Assembly (NCBI GenBank): GCA_017852835.1
Contig: JAFMKS010000014.1
Span: 1-42,819 of the forward strand
Source of the DNA: Paracoccaceae bacterium
GTDB lineage: Bacteria; Pseudomonadota; Alphaproteobacteria; Rhodobacterales; Rhodobacteraceae
DNA: 42,819 bases
Reading direction: 5' to 3'
Positions 1 to 9,721 of this stretch are shown one piece after another. The notes beneath the pieces are model-generated. The model was not told where the DNA came from, did no database searches, and saw nothing but the letters and a program-made list of their open reading frames with translations. The position numbers and the translations under genes are program-made. The stretch's first letter is position 1; every line of letters begins with the position of its first letter.

Positions 1-1
1 T

Positions 2-802
2 TGTTCATTTTACTGGTTTCAACCGCCTTTGAGCGACATGAAAGCCCTATCCATTGATTGGGTACTTGTGCTTTATCTGCGAAACATGGCGCTAATGATT
101 ACCGTTGCTGGTGCGCTTCATCTTTATTTCTATACGTTTTCGAAACAGGGTCAGGCGCTTAAATACGATAAGCGGCCCCTGATGAAAAACGGCAAACAAT
201 TTACACTTGGCGGTCAAATTAGGGACAATATGTTTTGGACGCTGGGTAGCGGCGTTACCATTTGGACCGCATACGAAGTGTTGATGTTTTGGGCAATGGC
301 GAATGGATATGCCCCCGTTCTAAGCTGGGCCAACAATCCGATTTGGTTCATTGCGCTATTCCTGATGATACCACTTTGGGAAAGCTTTTATTTCTATTGG
401 ATTCATCGGATGCTGCACATCCCATTCCTGTATAAACACGTCCACGCGCTGCATCACCGTAATATAAATGTTGGCCCATGGTCTGGACTATCCATGCACC
501 CTGTTGAACATATCATTTATTTAGGAACCATTTTAGTTCACTGGGTGGTTGCGGCGCACCCTGTGCATATTTTGTTTCACATGCAGTATTACACTTTGAC
601 CGCGGCGACCACACACACGGGATTTGCGGGACTGTTGATGAAGGATGAAAATCGCCTCAAACTGGGGACGTTCCATCATCAGATGCATCATCGTTATTTT
701 GAATGCAATTATGGGTCTTTGGAAATTCCATGGGACAAATTTTTTGGATCATTCCATGATGGAACACAGGAATGCGATGATCGCATAAAAAAACGGCCCT
801 AA
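2..802 (+). CDS. sterol desaturase / fatty acid hydroxylase superfamily membrane protein (5' end outside window)
   Basis: Integral membrane di-iron oxygenase-type protein of the fatty acid hydroxylase superfamily. The sequence shows hydrophobic membrane segments and the spaced histidine clusters that bind the two irons in this family: HRMLH, then HALHH, then HHQMHH followed by RYFECNYG near the C-terminus. The frame is open from base 2 to the edge and reads as protein (FYWFQPP), so the gene is probably cut by the window rather than starting at the in-frame TTG at 29 or the ATG at 38. The substrate cannot be told from sequence; relatives hydroxylate or desaturate sterols, fatty acids or carotenoids. 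It converges on fccB, and its stop codon lies within the shared terminator hairpin. Confidence 0.85.
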   Translation, partial: CSFYWFQPPLSDMKALSIDWVLVLYLRNMALMITVAGALHLYFYTFSKQGQALKYDKRPLMKNGKQFTLGGQIRDNMFWTLGSGVTIWTAYEVLMFWAMANGYAPVLSWANNPIWFIALFLMIPLWESFYFYWIHRMLHIPFLYKHVHALHHRNINVGPWSGLSMHPVEHIIYLGTILVHWVVAAHPVHILFHMQYYTLTAATTHTGFAGLLMKDENRLKLGTFHHQMHHRYFECNYGSLEIPWDKFFGSFHDGTQECDDRIKKRP

Positions 803-817
803 AACTAGGGCCGTTTT
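790..817. terminator. bidirectional intrinsic terminator between the desaturase gene and fccB
   Basis: Perfect 11-bp inverted repeat, AAAACGGCCCT (790-800) and AGGGCCGTTTT (807-817), with a 6-base loop. Read on the minus strand it is followed by a long T run, which suits termination of fccA-fccB. On the plus strand it ends in TTTTCGTTT. The TAA stop of the plus-strand gene (800-802) sits at the end of the left arm. Confidence 0.85.
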
Positions 818-837
818 CGTTTACCAGATGGCTAGTT

Positions 838-2100
838 TTATCCGAACATGTCAGATGTGATACCTGCATACCAACCGATGGACTCTTCATAAGTTGCCTT
901 ACGTAGCGCCGCATCTTCACCTGTTTTCGAAACAAAACCGTCAACTTTTGCAATCTTCTCATCGGTCGCTTTGTATGTCGCGCCCACTTTGATGCCATCA
1001 TCGGTATCAACCAATGACCAACATGTGTTTGAGAATTTCGCAGGGAAGACTTTTGAACCTGTCAATGCGCCACGAACGGCCATTGCAGCAACTTTCGCCT
1101 GGCTATTCGCAGAGAAGCCAGATTTTGGCATATCACCCTGTGCAGACGCGTCACCAAGAACGTGAATATTCTCGTCGATACGTGACTGCATTGTGTGCGC
1201 TGATACGGGTGCCCAGTTACCTTCTGTAATGCCTGCGATTTCACAGATACGGCCAGCTTTCATCGCTGGGATAACGTTACAAACGTCAACTTTTTCAACA
1301 CTTCCATCAATCGTAACTGTCATTGCACCCGCATCAACGGAAACATTGTCACCGCCGAAATCTGGCCCAATACGTTCGATCATGCCACCGTAATGCTTTT
1401 GCCAACCTTCTTCAAACAAGCCTTGCTTTGAGAATTTTGGCTTCGGATCTGCGATCAGAATTTTGGCTGTTGGGTTAATTTCTTTCAACAGGTGTGCAAC
1501 CATTGAAACACGCTCATATGGCCCTGGAGGGCAGCGATATGGGTTAGGGGGCGCAACCATCGCATAAACACCACCCTGTGGCATTGATTCGATTTGTCGC
1601 TTTAGCAATTCGGTTTGTGAACCTGCTTTATATGCGTGTGGCATTGCGTTTTGTGATGAAACGTCCCAACCAGGAACTGAACCATCGATAAAGTCGATAC
1701 CAGGTGACAGGATCAAACGGTCATAGTTTAGTGTTGATCCACCTGCCAACGTCACTGTCTTCGCGCCACGGTCGATGCCGACAGCCCAGTCGTGTACAAC
1801 GTTGATACCGTATTCAGATGCCAATGTACCATAAGAATGGCCAATGCTGTCCATTGAGCGGAAACCGCCCAGGTACAAGTTTGAGAAGAAGCAAGTGTAA
1901 TACTGACGTGATGGTTCTACCAATGTGACGTCGATTTCACCTTTGCTGTCTTTTGCGATGTAACGCGCTGCTGTTGCACCACCTGCACCACCACCGATTA
2001 TAACAGCTTTTGGACGTCCGTGTCCGCCAGCGTTAACCAATGGCGCGCTTAGCGACGCCGCTGCGGTCGTTCCGATAAACGCTCTTCTTGTTAATTTCAT
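838..2100 (-). CDS. fccB: flavocytochrome c sulfide dehydrogenase, FAD flavoprotein subunit (FccB/SoxF type)
   Basis: Periplasmic FAD protein that with a cytochrome c subunit oxidises sulfide and passes electrons to cytochrome c. At 420 aa it has the usual length. A twin-arginine type leader (TRRAFIG, residues 4-10) is followed by a dinucleotide-binding GxGxxG-type glycine loop (GGGAGG, 37-42 region) and a second FAD motif (HVLGDA, 313-318). C70 in YYTCFFSN matches the position of the covalent FAD-binding cysteine of Allochromatium FCSD; C190 (YRCPPGPYER) and C359 fit the redox-active disulfide pair; this alignment is from memory. A good GGAGG lies 6 bases before the ATG. It is 30 bases downstream of the cytochrome gene, so the two form an operon. 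No other sox genes are seen, so it could be FccB or an isolated SoxF. Confidence 0.88.
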   Translation of the reverse strand: MKLTRRAFIGTTAAASLSAPLVNAGGHGRPKAVIIGGGAGGATAARYIAKDSKGEIDVTLVEPSRQYYTCFFSNLYLGGFRSMDSIGHSYGTLASEYGINVVHDWAVGIDRGAKTVTLAGGSTLNYDRLILSPGIDFIDGSVPGWDVSSQNAMPHAYKAGSQTELLKRQIESMPQGGVYAMVAPPNPYRCPPGPYERVSMVAHLLKEINPTAKILIADPKPKFSKQGLFEEGWQKHYGGMIERIGPDFGGDNVSVDAGAMTVTIDGSVEKVDVCNVIPAMKAGRICEIAGITEGNWAPVSAHTMQSRIDENIHVLGDASAQGDMPKSGFSANSQAKVAAMAVRGALTGSKVFPAKFSNTCWSLVDTDDGIKVGATYKATDEKIAKVDGFVSKTGEDAALRKATYEESIGWYAGITSDMFG

Positions 2101-2130
2101 AAGGTCCTCCCTAAATGCCAGAATTGAAAA

Positions 2131-2820
2131 TCATTCCAATCCTTCAAAATATGCAGCCAAGGCTGCAATCTCTTCATCGCCCAATCCACCAGCCATCATT
2201 TGCATAACTGGGTTTGGACGAACTTTTTGTTTGTACGCATGCATCGCATAAACAAATTCAACGCGTGGCCATCCAACAATCGCTGGCACGCCACCATCAC
2301 TTGCCCCGCTGACTTGGTGACACGTTTGACAATCGCTTGCCAAATATTCGCCATAGGCGACATCACCTTCGATAGACAGTGTTGCATCAGAAAGTGTGAC
2401 TTCACGTTCATCTGCGGCGACCGCGGCAAGTGTATCAGTATCTGAAAACGTCGCCAAATACGCGATCACATTTTCCCGATCACTTTCTTTCTTCAGCCCT
2501 GAAAAGCTCATCTTGGTACCGGGCATGTATGCCTTAGGCTTTTTCAAAAACTCAGAAAGTGCTGCTTCATCCCAAATCAGACCCGCATCCGCCTGTGCAG
2601 CGAGCGCTTTGGAATACTTATAGCCTTCAACCGCACCTGCAGCATTGCCAACGATGTTATTAAGCTGCGGACCAACCTTGTTTTTTGCCCCATCACCAAC
2701 GGCATGACAGGCTTTGCACTTCTTGAACACCTTCCCACCCTTCTCAGGGTCGCCCGCAACCGCTACAGAAGCGTACACTCCAAACAAAACTGTGGCCGCC
2801 ATCGAAAGCAACGTTTTCAT
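2131..2820 (-). CDS. fccA: diheme cytochrome c, electron-accepting partner of FccB (FccA/SoxE type)
   Basis: Exported c-type cytochrome of 229 aa with a Sec signal peptide ending near AVA-G at residues 21-23. Two CXXCH haem sites are present: CKACH in the first half and CQTCH in the second. The first domain resembles class I cytochrome c2/c550, with a likely distal Met in PGTKMSF. The second is a short FccA-like domain with Met-rich PVMQMMAGGL. It would take electrons from the flavoprotein encoded directly downstream and feed the respiratory chain. SoxE is the alternative name for diheme partners of SoxF. The function is inferred from the pairing; a general diheme cytochrome is possible. Confidence 0.8.
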   Translation of the reverse strand: MKTLLSMAATVLFGVYASVAVAGDPEKGGKVFKKCKACHAVGDGAKNKVGPQLNNIVGNAAGAVEGYKYSKALAAQADAGLIWDEAALSEFLKKPKAYMPGTKMSFSGLKKESDRENVIAYLATFSDTDTLAAVAADEREVTLSDATLSIEGDVAYGEYLASDCQTCHQVSGASDGGVPAIVGWPRVEFVYAMHAYKQKVRPNPVMQMMAGGLGDEEIAALAAYFEGLE

Positions 2821-2857
2821 GTTTACCAGAATCCAGATTCAAACCTCGTTGTATTCT

Positions 2858-2886
2858 ATTGTATTCATATATATGCATTCGATCAA
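2858..2886 (-). promoter_or_regulatory. candidate sigma-70 promoter of fccA-fccB
   Basis: On the minus strand TTGATC (2881-2886) and TACAAT (2858-2863) are separated by 17 bases, about 40 bases before the fccA ATG. The -10 lies inside a 15-bp sequence that recurs upstream of the gene at 6491-6991 (see findings). Confidence 0.5.
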
Positions 2887-2921
2887 TGAATTTTTGTGGC
2901 CTGAAATAGCCAAAACATTAC

Positions 2922-2952
2922 AAAACACCCGCCAGAACCTGACGGGTGTTTT
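2922..2952 (-). terminator. intrinsic terminator of carB
   Basis: Inverted repeat of 14 positions with one mismatch, AAAACACCCGCCAG (2922-2935) and CTGACGGGTGTTTT (2939-2952), loop of 3 bases. On the minus strand it begins about 18 bases after the carB stop codon and ends in a TTTT run. Confidence 0.85.
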
Positions 2953-2970
2953 ACCTTTTAAAACAAATGC

Positions 2971-5900
2971 TTAAGCCTGTAATGGTTTAACCGTCAAATC
3001 GCCTTCATTCCGCGCCTGCATCGCCATCACAGCGGCAATCGCAGCGGCGGCAGTCGTGAAATAAGGGATTTTATCGAATAGTGCGACCGAGCGAATCTCG
3101 CGGCTATCGTTGATGGATTGTGTGCCTTCTGTTGTGTTTACGACCAACTTGATTTCGGCATTCTTCAAATGATCAACAATATTTGGACGACCTTCGTAAA
3201 CCTTATTCACCTTTTCACAAGGGATATCAACACCAGCTAACCATCTGCTGGTTCCTGAGGTTGCAACAATCTGAAAACCTAATTCAACAAGGTTTGTTGC
3301 GGCTTCTTTCATCTCATCCGTTTTGTCATCGTCTTTGATTGAGAAGAAGACTTTACCAGATTTTGGCAAATCCATCCCTGCGCCCATCTGCGCCTTTAGG
3401 AATGCACGACCAAAGCTACGATCCCATCCCATGACTTCACCAGTTGAACGCATTTCTGGGCCCAAAATTGTGTCGACACCGGGGAAACGCGCAAAGGGCA
3501 TCACCGCTTCCTTCACGCTGAACCATGGCAACATCGGGTCCGCCAATGTCATTGGGTCTGCTGAAGGAATCGTTTCGTCATACGAAACATCACGATATGG
3601 TTCACGCTTTGGGAAGTTGGTGAGCGGTTCGCCCGCCATCAAACGCGCAGCGATGGACGCAATGGCGCTGTCGGTTGCTTTTGCAACAAAGGGAACAGTA
3701 CGCGACGCACGCGGGTTCACCTCGATCAGATAAATTTCGTTATCTTTCACCGCAAACTGAACGTTCATGAGACCAACAACATTCAATGCCTTTGCCAGCG
3801 CGTCAGTTTGTTCGATCAATGCGTCTGTGATCTCTTTTGATAGGCTGTGTGGCGGCAACGAACATGCACTATCTCCCGAATGCACACCCGCTTCCTCGAT
3901 GTGTTGCATGATACCTGAAACATGCACATTTTCCCCATCACACAATGCATCAACATCACATTCCACAGCACCAGATAGATAACTATCCAACAAAACAGGA
4001 CTATCCCCTGACACCACAACGGCGTCCGAAATGTATCGCTTTAATTGATCCATATCGCGCACGATTTCCATCGCGCGGCCGCCCAAAACATACGATGGGC
4101 GAATAACCAGTGGGAATCCAATTTCGGTTGCGATTTCCAACGCTTGTGCGTCTGTGCTGGCGATCCCATTTTTTGGTTGTTTCAGGCCAAGCTGGTTGAC
4201 CAATGCCTGGAAACGTTCGCGGTCTTCTGCCAAATCAATTGCATCTGGTGACGTCCCAAGGATCGGAATTCCCTCTGCCTCAAGCGCTTTGGCGAGTTTC
4301 AATGGTGTTTGTCCGCCAAACTGAACGATTACACCGTGTAGCGTTCCGTTTTCTTGTTCTATCCGCAGAATTTCCATCACATGTTCGAATGTCAGCGGTT
4401 CAAAATACAGACGGTCAGAGGTATCGTAATCCGTTGAAACCGTTTCTGGGTTACAATTGATCATGATTGTTTCGTAACCCACATCGGTCAACGAAAAACA
4501 CGCGTGACAGCAACAATAGTCAAATTCAATACCTTGGCCGATACGGTTCGGGCCACCCCCCAAAATAACGACCTTTTTCTTGTCTGATGGTCGCGCCTCA
4601 CACTCTACTTCGCCCATCATCGGGGCTTCGTAAGTTGAATACATATAGGGAGTTTGCGCCTCAAACTCGGCGGCGCATGTATCGATGCGTTTGAATACGG
4701 CTGTGACGCCAAGGCCGTGACGCGATTTACGCACATCCGCTTCGGTAAACCCAGTTAGTTTTGCCAAACGCGCATCGGTAAAGCCCATCATTTTCAATCG
4801 ACGCATATCTGCGGTTGCTGTGGGCAGGCCATTCTGACGAACTTGTTCTTCAGCCTCGACAATTTCGCGAATACGATCAAGGAACCAAGGATCAAACTTG
4901 GTCACACCGTGAATTTCATCATTGGTCAATCCATGACGCATGGCCTGAGCGATTGTGCGCATGCGGTCAGGTGTTTGTTTGCTGATCGCTTTGATCACGG
5001 CTGACTTCTCGGGGGCGTCTTCGATCTCGACCTCATCAAAGCCTGTCAGGCCCGTCTCCATCGATGCAAGTGCCTTTTGAAGAGATTCATGGATCGTGCG
5101 GCCAATTGCCATTGCCTCGCCCACTGACTTCATCGCTGTCGTCAAATAGGGTTCAGAACCTTGGAATTTTTCAAATGCAAACCGTGGGATTTTCGTGACG
5201 ACGTAATCAATAGTCGGTTCGAATGACGCAGGCGTAACCTTGGTTATGTCATTGTCCAATTCATCTAGCGTGTATCCAACCGCCAATTTCGCGGCGATTT
5301 TTGCAATTGGGAAACCTGTTGCCTTTGATGCAAGGGCCGATGAACGCGATACACGCGGGTTCATTTCGATGACAACCATACGGCCATCTTCTGGGTTGAT
5401 GGCCCACTGAACATTTGAACCACCCGTTTCAACACCGATTTCACGCAGAACAGCAATCGACCCATTCCGCATGATTTGATACTCTTTATCAGTGAGAGTC
5501 AAAGCAGGCGCAACAGTGATTGAATCACCTGTATGCACGCCCATCGGATCTACGTTTTCAATTGAACATACGATGATTGCATTGTCCGCTTTGTCGCGCA
5601 CAACTTCCATCTCGTACTCTTTCCAACCTAACAAGGATTCATCAACAAGGATTTGGTTAACGGGTGATGCGTCCATCCCTGTACGACAGTAATATTCATA
5701 ATCTTCACGGTTATAGGCAACACCACCGCCCGTTCCGCCCAATGTAAACGCAGGACGAATAATCGCAGGAAGGCCGATTTCGTCCAACGCATCAACCGCC
5801 ATACGAACACCTTCATTCAGGTCGGTTGTTCCATCTTCTTTTTTGGGTGCGGTTACGATTGTCGCCTTTGGGTTTTCCAACCCGATACGATCCATTGCGT

Positions 5901-6300
5901 CACGGAACAACGCGCGATCTTCGGCCATTTCAATCGCATCGCGTTTCGCGCCAATCATTTCGACGCCAAATTTGTCAAGGACCCCCATTTCCTCTAACGA
6001 TAGCGCGGTGTTCAGACCCGTTTGACCGCCCATTGTCGGCAACAATGCATCGGGGCGCTCTTTCTCGATGATCTTGGCCACAATCTCTGGAGTAATAGGT
6101 TCAATGTAGGTTGCATCCGCCATACCAGGATCCGTCATGATCGTGGCAGGGTTTGAGTTGACGAGGATGACCCGATATCCCTCTTCGCGAAGCGCTTTGC
6201 ACGCTTGTGCGCCTGAATAATCAAATTCGCAGGCCTGACCGATCACAATTGGACCAGCGCCGATGATCATGATGGATGAAATATCGGTTCTTTTGGGCAT
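2971..6300 (-). CDS. carB: carbamoyl-phosphate synthase large subunit
   Basis: Makes carbamoyl phosphate from bicarbonate, ATP and glutamine-derived ammonia for arginine and pyrimidine synthesis, together with the CarA subunit. The 1109-aa protein is full length and shows the internal duplication of this family: [17 protein letters not shown] at the start and a matching [15 protein letters not shown] in the middle, each opening an ATP-grasp half. The C-terminal part, including [13 protein letters not shown] and ATSGTSRWL, is the MGS-like allosteric domain. carA is not adjacent, which is common in alphaproteobacteria. A terminator follows directly. Confidence 0.97.
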   Translation of the reverse strand: MPKRTDISSIMIIGAGPIVIGQACEFDYSGAQACKALREEGYRVILVNSNPATIMTDPGMADATYIEPITPEIVAKIIEKERPDALLPTMGGQTGLNTALSLEEMGVLDKFGVEMIGAKRDAIEMAEDRALFRDAMDRIGLENPKATIVTAPKKEDGTTDLNEGVRMAVDALDEIGLPAIIRPAFTLGGTGGGVAYNREDYEYYCRTGMDASPVNQILVDESLLGWKEYEMEVVRDKADNAIIVCSIENVDPMGVHTGDSITVAPALTLTDKEYQIMRNGSIAVLREIGVETGGSNVQWAINPEDGRMVVIEMNPRVSRSSALASKATGFPIAKIAAKLAVGYTLDELDNDITKVTPASFEPTIDYVVTKIPRFAFEKFQGSEPYLTTAMKSVGEAMAIGRTIHESLQKALASMETGLTGFDEVEIEDAPEKSAVIKAISKQTPDRMRTIAQAMRHGLTNDEIHGVTKFDPWFLDRIREIVEAEEQVRQNGLPTATADMRRLKMMGFTDARLAKLTGFTEADVRKSRHGLGVTAVFKRIDTCAAEFEAQTPYMYSTYEAPMMGEVECEARPSDKKKVVILGGGPNRIGQGIEFDYCCCHACFSLTDVGYETIMINCNPETVSTDYDTSDRLYFEPLTFEHVMEILRIEQENGTLHGVIVQFGGQTPLKLAKALEAEGIPILGTSPDAIDLAEDRERFQALVNQLGLKQPKNGIASTDAQALEIATEIGFPLVIRPSYVLGGRAMEIVRDMDQLKRYISDAVVVSGDSPVLLDSYLSGAVECDVDALCDGENVHVSGIMQHIEEAGVHSGDSACSLPPHSLSKEITDALIEQTDALAKALNVVGLMNVQFAVKDNEIYLIEVNPRASRTVPFVAKATDSAIASIAARLMAGEPLTNFPKREPYRDVSYDETIPSADPMTLADPMLPWFSVKEAVMPFARFPGVDTILGPEMRSTGEVMGWDRSFGRAFLKAQMGAGMDLPKSGKVFFSIKDDDKTDEMKEAATNLVELGFQIVATSGTSRWLAGVDIPCEKVNKVYEGRPNIVDHLKNAEIKLVVNTTEGTQSINDSREIRSVALFDKIPYFTTAAAAIAAVMAMQARNEGDLTVKPLQA

Positions 6301-6333
6301 TGGAGACCTCGGTATGTAAGCAGCAACAACATT

Positions 6334-6351
6334 GCGCGAAAATCTTCGCGC
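6334..6351. other. small hairpin in the carB leader
   Basis: GCGCGAA (6334-6340) and TTCGCGC (6345-6351) form a 7-bp stem with a 4-base loop, 34 bases upstream of the carB ATG. No T run follows, so it is not an obvious terminator. A leader-regulation role is only a guess. The remainder of 6301-6490 shows nothing else I recognise. Confidence 0.3.
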
Positions 6352-6490
6352 GCAAATTGTCCTGCGTTATACGCATCTTGATCCAAGGTTCAAGGCCAAT
6401 CCGCATAATATAAAGCGTTTCGCGAATCTTTTAACGCCCGCAACCTCTGGTGCAGTAAAGGCAACGCTGCTTACCCATCACCAGAATACA

Positions 6491-6991
6491 TTATAATTTA
6501 TCCGCCAATTCCATTGCGGACCGCCTGATGTGACATACGGGTGGCACGCTAAACCCGCGTATCGCGTTTAATAGCGCATTACCCGCGGTGTCGTATTCCA
6601 CAACGGAAAACGTAAAGGTTACTGTTTCATCGTTTTCATGTTGCCCTCTGTAAAACCCAATCGCTGAGTCGACCAAAAATTCGGGCAATTCCACGCGAAT
6701 AAATTCAACCTCTTCCGAGGAAAGGGAAACGGTTGGCAGCGATAGGTCCAAAACATCTATTTCATGTTCGCTCAGTGATACGTATCCTTTGGCCTTGCTA
6801 ATCTCGATTTCTGCTTGGATCTTGGGCCAATCGGGCGCACCGCGTTTTCCATTGATCAGACGCTGACCAATACGGCCCTCTTTCACGACGATAGTCCCCT
6901 CTGATGACAAATAAATTTTTGCAAAAATCGCATCATGGACATGCTTACACAGCAATTGATAGGTGCCATCGTCCTGTTTACGTTTGCCCAT
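6491..6991 (-). CDS. hypothetical protein, possibly with a frameshifted 5' end
   Basis: I do not recognise this gene. From the first ATG (6991) it gives 166 aa beginning MGKRKQDDG; an in-frame TTG at 7045 would add 18 residues. No good ribosome binding site precedes either. The part reading KEGRIGQ followed about 25 residues later by KAKGYVSL faintly recalls WGR domains (nucleic-acid-associated), but this is weak. No signal peptide or membrane segment is visible. A well-placed GAGG and ATG exist further upstream (ATG at 7116-7114), but that frame closes after 27 codons; one extra A in the A6 tract at 7054-7059 (plus strand T6) would join it to this frame. It may therefore be a longer gene with a frameshift. 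Confidence 0.55.
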   Translation of the reverse strand: MGKRKQDDGTYQLLCKHVHDAIFAKIYLSSEGTIVVKEGRIGQRLINGKRGAPDWPKIQAEIEISKAKGYVSLSEHEIDVLDLSLPTVSLSSEEVEFIRVELPEFLVDSAIGFYRGQHENDETVTFTFSVVEYDTAGNALLNAIRGFSVPPVCHIRRSAMELADKL

Positions 6992-7245
6992 CTTGGCAAT
7001 TATTAAGCGTCCTTTTGATTTCAAGGATGCAATCAACAGGGGCAAGGTTGCAGTTTTTTGGCAGAGACAGCCGGCGCTCGTAACGGGGATCGATCACCAA
7101 TTTTCCTGGTTCGCATAAGAATCCTCATTCTATTGTATTCAATTTATGTTCCAAGGAATGCAAAGTGAATTTGTTATGAATGAGGCGATAAACACATTAT
7201 TCATGTTTCCACAGGCAGGATTTGTTCGGAAATACTGCAATTCGC

Positions 7246-7274
7246 TTGACATCAATGCGACAACCTAGTGTATC
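7246..7274 (+). promoter_or_regulatory. candidate aspS promoter
   Basis: A perfect -35 TTGACA (7246-7251) is followed after 17 bases by a weak -10 TGTATC (7269-7274), about 40 bases before the aspS ATG. The -35 is the main support. Confidence 0.4.
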
Positions 7275-7315
7275 CGTGCCAGCCGAAATAGTCATATGTC
7301 AAAGGGGCAAAGATC

Positions 7316-9091
7316 ATGCACGCCTATCGCAGTCACACCTGTGCAGAGTTGAACAGTTCAAACGTAGGTGACACCGTACGGTTGTCAGGGTGGGTACACC
7401 GTGTACGTGACCACGGTGGGGTTCTATTCATCGATTTGCGTGACCATTACGGCATGACCCAAGTTTTGTGTGATCCGGATAGCCCAGTATTTTCACAAGT
7501 TGAAACTGTGCGCAGTGAATGGTGCATTCGTATTGACGGTAAAGTTAAGGCGCGTGACGAGTCCTTGATTAACCCCAAACTTCCAACTGGCGAGATTGAG
7601 GTTTTCATTCGCGACATCGAGGTTTTGGGACAATCAAGCGAACTGCCCCTAATGGTATTTGGTGATCAAGAATACCCAGAGGAGACACGCCTGCGGTATC
7701 GTTACTTGGACCTGCGTCGTGAAGCGATGCAAAACAACATGACACTGCGTTCGGATGTTGTTGCATCGATCCGCCGTCGCATGTGGGACAAAGGGTTCCG
7801 CGAATATCAGACGCCCATTATCACAGCATCAAGCCCTGAAGGCGCGCGTGATTTCCTTGTGCCATCACGTTTGCACCCTGGAAAATTCTACGCCCTCCCT
7901 CAGGCGCCGCAGCAATTTAAACAGTTGATCATGGTGTCAGGGTTCGACAAATATTTCCAAATCGCACCCTGTTTCCGCGACGAAGATCCACGCGCAGATC
8001 GCAGCCCAACAGATTTCTATCAACTTGACCTTGAGATGTCGTTTGTCTCTCAGCAGGATGTGTTTGATACAATCCAACCCGTGATCACAGGAATATTCGA
8101 AGAATTTGGCGGCGATCGGCGCGTTGATACGGATTGGCCTCAGATTTCATACAAGGATGCAGCGGTTTGGTATGGTTCTGACAAACCAGACCTACGCAAC
8201 CCAATTAAAATGCAAATTGTCTCGGATCATTTCCGTGGTTCTGGATTTGCCATTTTCGCCAAACTGCTTGAGCAGGAAGGCACAGAAATTCGCGCGATCC
8301 CCGCGCCCACGGGTGGTAGCCGTAAATTCTGTGACCGCATGAATGCGTTCGCTCAGAAAGAGGGTCTGCCCGGAATGGGTTATATCTTCTGGCGTGACAA
8401 TAATGGCGAAACGGAAGCCGCAGGACCATTGGCCAAAAACATCGGTCCAGAACGTACAGAAGCCATCCGTCAGCAATTGGGTTTAACCGTTGGCGATGCG
8501 GCCTTCTTCTTGGGTGGAAAACCAAAAGCGTTTGAGAAAGTCGCTGGCAAAGCGCGCGATGTTATCGGTGAAGAGCTAGGGCTGACGGATAAAGAGCGTT
8601 TTGCATTTGCGTGGATCGTTGATTTCCCAATTTACGAAAAAGACGAAGAAACTGGTAAAATCGATTTCGAACACAACCCATTCTCGATGCCACAGGGTGG
8701 GATGGATGCGCTTCTGGGTGATCCGCTAGAGGTGAAGGGATACCAATATGACCTTGCCTGTAATGGATATGAACTGGTGTCTGGTGCAATCCGAAACCAC
8801 AAACCTGAGATCATGTTCAAGGCGTTTGAAATCGCAGGTTACGATGAATCCGAGGTGCGCAAACGGTTTGGCGGGATGGTAAACGCATTCCAATATGGTG
8901 CCCCCCCCCATGGCGGATGTGCAGCTGGGATTGACCGAATTGTGATGCTATTGGCAGATACCGTGAACATTCGTGAAGTCATCATGTTCCCGATGAACCA
9001 GCGCGCCGAGGATTTGATGATGGACGCACCATCAGAACCGTTGCCGGAGCAATTGATGGAACTAAATCTGCGGGTCATCCCGCAAGATTAA
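7316..9091 (+). CDS. aspS: aspartyl-tRNA synthetase, probably non-discriminating (Asp/Asn)
   Basis: Charges tRNA-Asp with aspartate. The 591-aa protein has the bacterial layout: N-terminal OB-fold anticodon-binding domain, class II catalytic core with motif 2 ([12 protein letters not shown]) and motif 3 ([13 protein letters not shown]), and the bacterial insertion domain between them. H33 in RVRDHGGV corresponds to the histidine seen in non-discriminating AspRS such as that of Pseudomonas aeruginosa; E. coli has Leu there. By family knowledge this enzyme may therefore also make Asp-tRNA-Asn for GatCAB amidation. The ATG is preceded by AAAGGGGC. A terminator hairpin follows. Confidence 0.96.
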   Translation: MHAYRSHTCAELNSSNVGDTVRLSGWVHRVRDHGGVLFIDLRDHYGMTQVLCDPDSPVFSQVETVRSEWCIRIDGKVKARDESLINPKLPTGEIEVFIRDIEVLGQSSELPLMVFGDQEYPEETRLRYRYLDLRREAMQNNMTLRSDVVASIRRRMWDKGFREYQTPIITASSPEGARDFLVPSRLHPGKFYALPQAPQQFKQLIMVSGFDKYFQIAPCFRDEDPRADRSPTDFYQLDLEMSFVSQQDVFDTIQPVITGIFEEFGGDRRVDTDWPQISYKDAAVWYGSDKPDLRNPIKMQIVSDHFRGSGFAIFAKLLEQEGTEIRAIPAPTGGSRKFCDRMNAFAQKEGLPGMGYIFWRDNNGETEAAGPLAKNIGPERTEAIRQQLGLTVGDAAFFLGGKPKAFEKVAGKARDVIGEELGLTDKERFAFAWIVDFPIYEKDEETGKIDFEHNPFSMPQGGMDALLGDPLEVKGYQYDLACNGYELVSGAIRNHKPEIMFKAFEIAGYDESEVRKRFGGMVNAFQYGAPPHGGCAAGIDRIVMLLADTVNIREVIMFPMNQRAEDLMMDAPSEPLPEQLMELNLRVIPQD

Positions 9092-9109
9092 TTCCACCTT
9101 TATCAATTC

Positions 9110-9145
9110 AAAATGGTGGTACCAATTTGTAAGTGCCACCATTTT
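9110..9145 (+). terminator. intrinsic terminator of aspS
   Basis: AAAATGGTGG (9110-9119) pairs with CCACCATTTT (9136-9145), followed by a further T. It starts 19 bases after the aspS stop codon. The loop is long (16 bases) but may pair internally. Confidence 0.7.
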
Positions 9146-9161
9146 TACATCGCAGTCAAAA

Positions 9162-9641
9162 AAACCGACCTTAACCGTCAGAGAATTAGACATAGCACCA
9201 CTTCTTGTCGCGAATGCAACGCGCAGCGAAATTGCGCGGCACCTTAGGATTTCCGAAGAAACCGTCAAACATCACACACGAAACATTTTGCGAAAATTTG
9301 AAGCTACGAACGTGAGAGATGCATTCGAAGCGCTAAGTGAGTATTTATATGTGTTCAGCAAAGACGGGTTGGACGTTAATTATTTTTGCCAGCGCTTTGA
9401 GCGTCACTTGTATCTGAAACAAATTCGCATTGATGCATTTGTAAAAGAAAATATTACGTTCGAGGGCATTTATTCTCCAATGATCGAGTTCGTTACTGAC
9501 CATTATGTGATCAATGGAAGCAAGGAAAACATACGCGTCAATGGCGAACCGTTCGACAAACACGAACGGATCGGGGTGAAAATTGCATCTGTAAAGAAAC
9601 GTCCCAACCAAGTTGCGTTCGGGAGGCTAATTAAGAGTTAA
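9162..9641 (+). CDS. LuxR/FixJ-type HTH protein without a canonical start codon (possible pseudogene or frameshift)
   Basis: The reading frame ending at 9641 encodes a clear LuxR-type helix-turn-helix: LTVRELDIAPLLVAN, then SEIARHLRISEETVKHHTRN and ILRKFEATN, covering about 9171-9314. About 110 residues of unrecognised sequence follow. The only standard start codon in frame is the TTG at 9288, which lies after the recognition helix and would remove the DNA-binding domain. No ATG, GTG or TTG lies in frame between aspS and 9288. An ATG at 9113, inside the aspS terminator, would enter this frame only if the A7 tract at 9158-9164 were one base shorter. The gene may be degenerate, frameshifted, or use a rare start. 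The target is unknown. Confidence 0.55.
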   Translation, partial: KPTLTVRELDIAPLLVANATRSEIARHLRISEETVKHHTRNILRKFEATNVRDAFEALSEYLYVFSKDGLDVNYFCQRFERHLYLKQIRIDAFVKENITFEGIYSPMIEFVTDHYVINGSKENIRVNGEPFDKHERIGVKIASVKKRPNQVAFGRLIKS

Positions 9642-9721
9642 CAAATTTAGCTGCGCGGAACTGTCCCCTTTGAAATTATCCAAAAAATCTGCATATAGGC
9701 GAAAACGAAAGAGGTTACCAA

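Noticed and set aside
657-1010. Open frame antisense to the desaturase and fccB ends
   Set aside because: It overlaps two well-supported genes and the terminator; no protein family resemblance.
7033-7116. A separate 27-codon leader peptide gene with a good ribosome binding site
   Set aside because: Not listed as its own gene because it is better explained as the displaced start of the gene downstream; no attenuator structure is seen.
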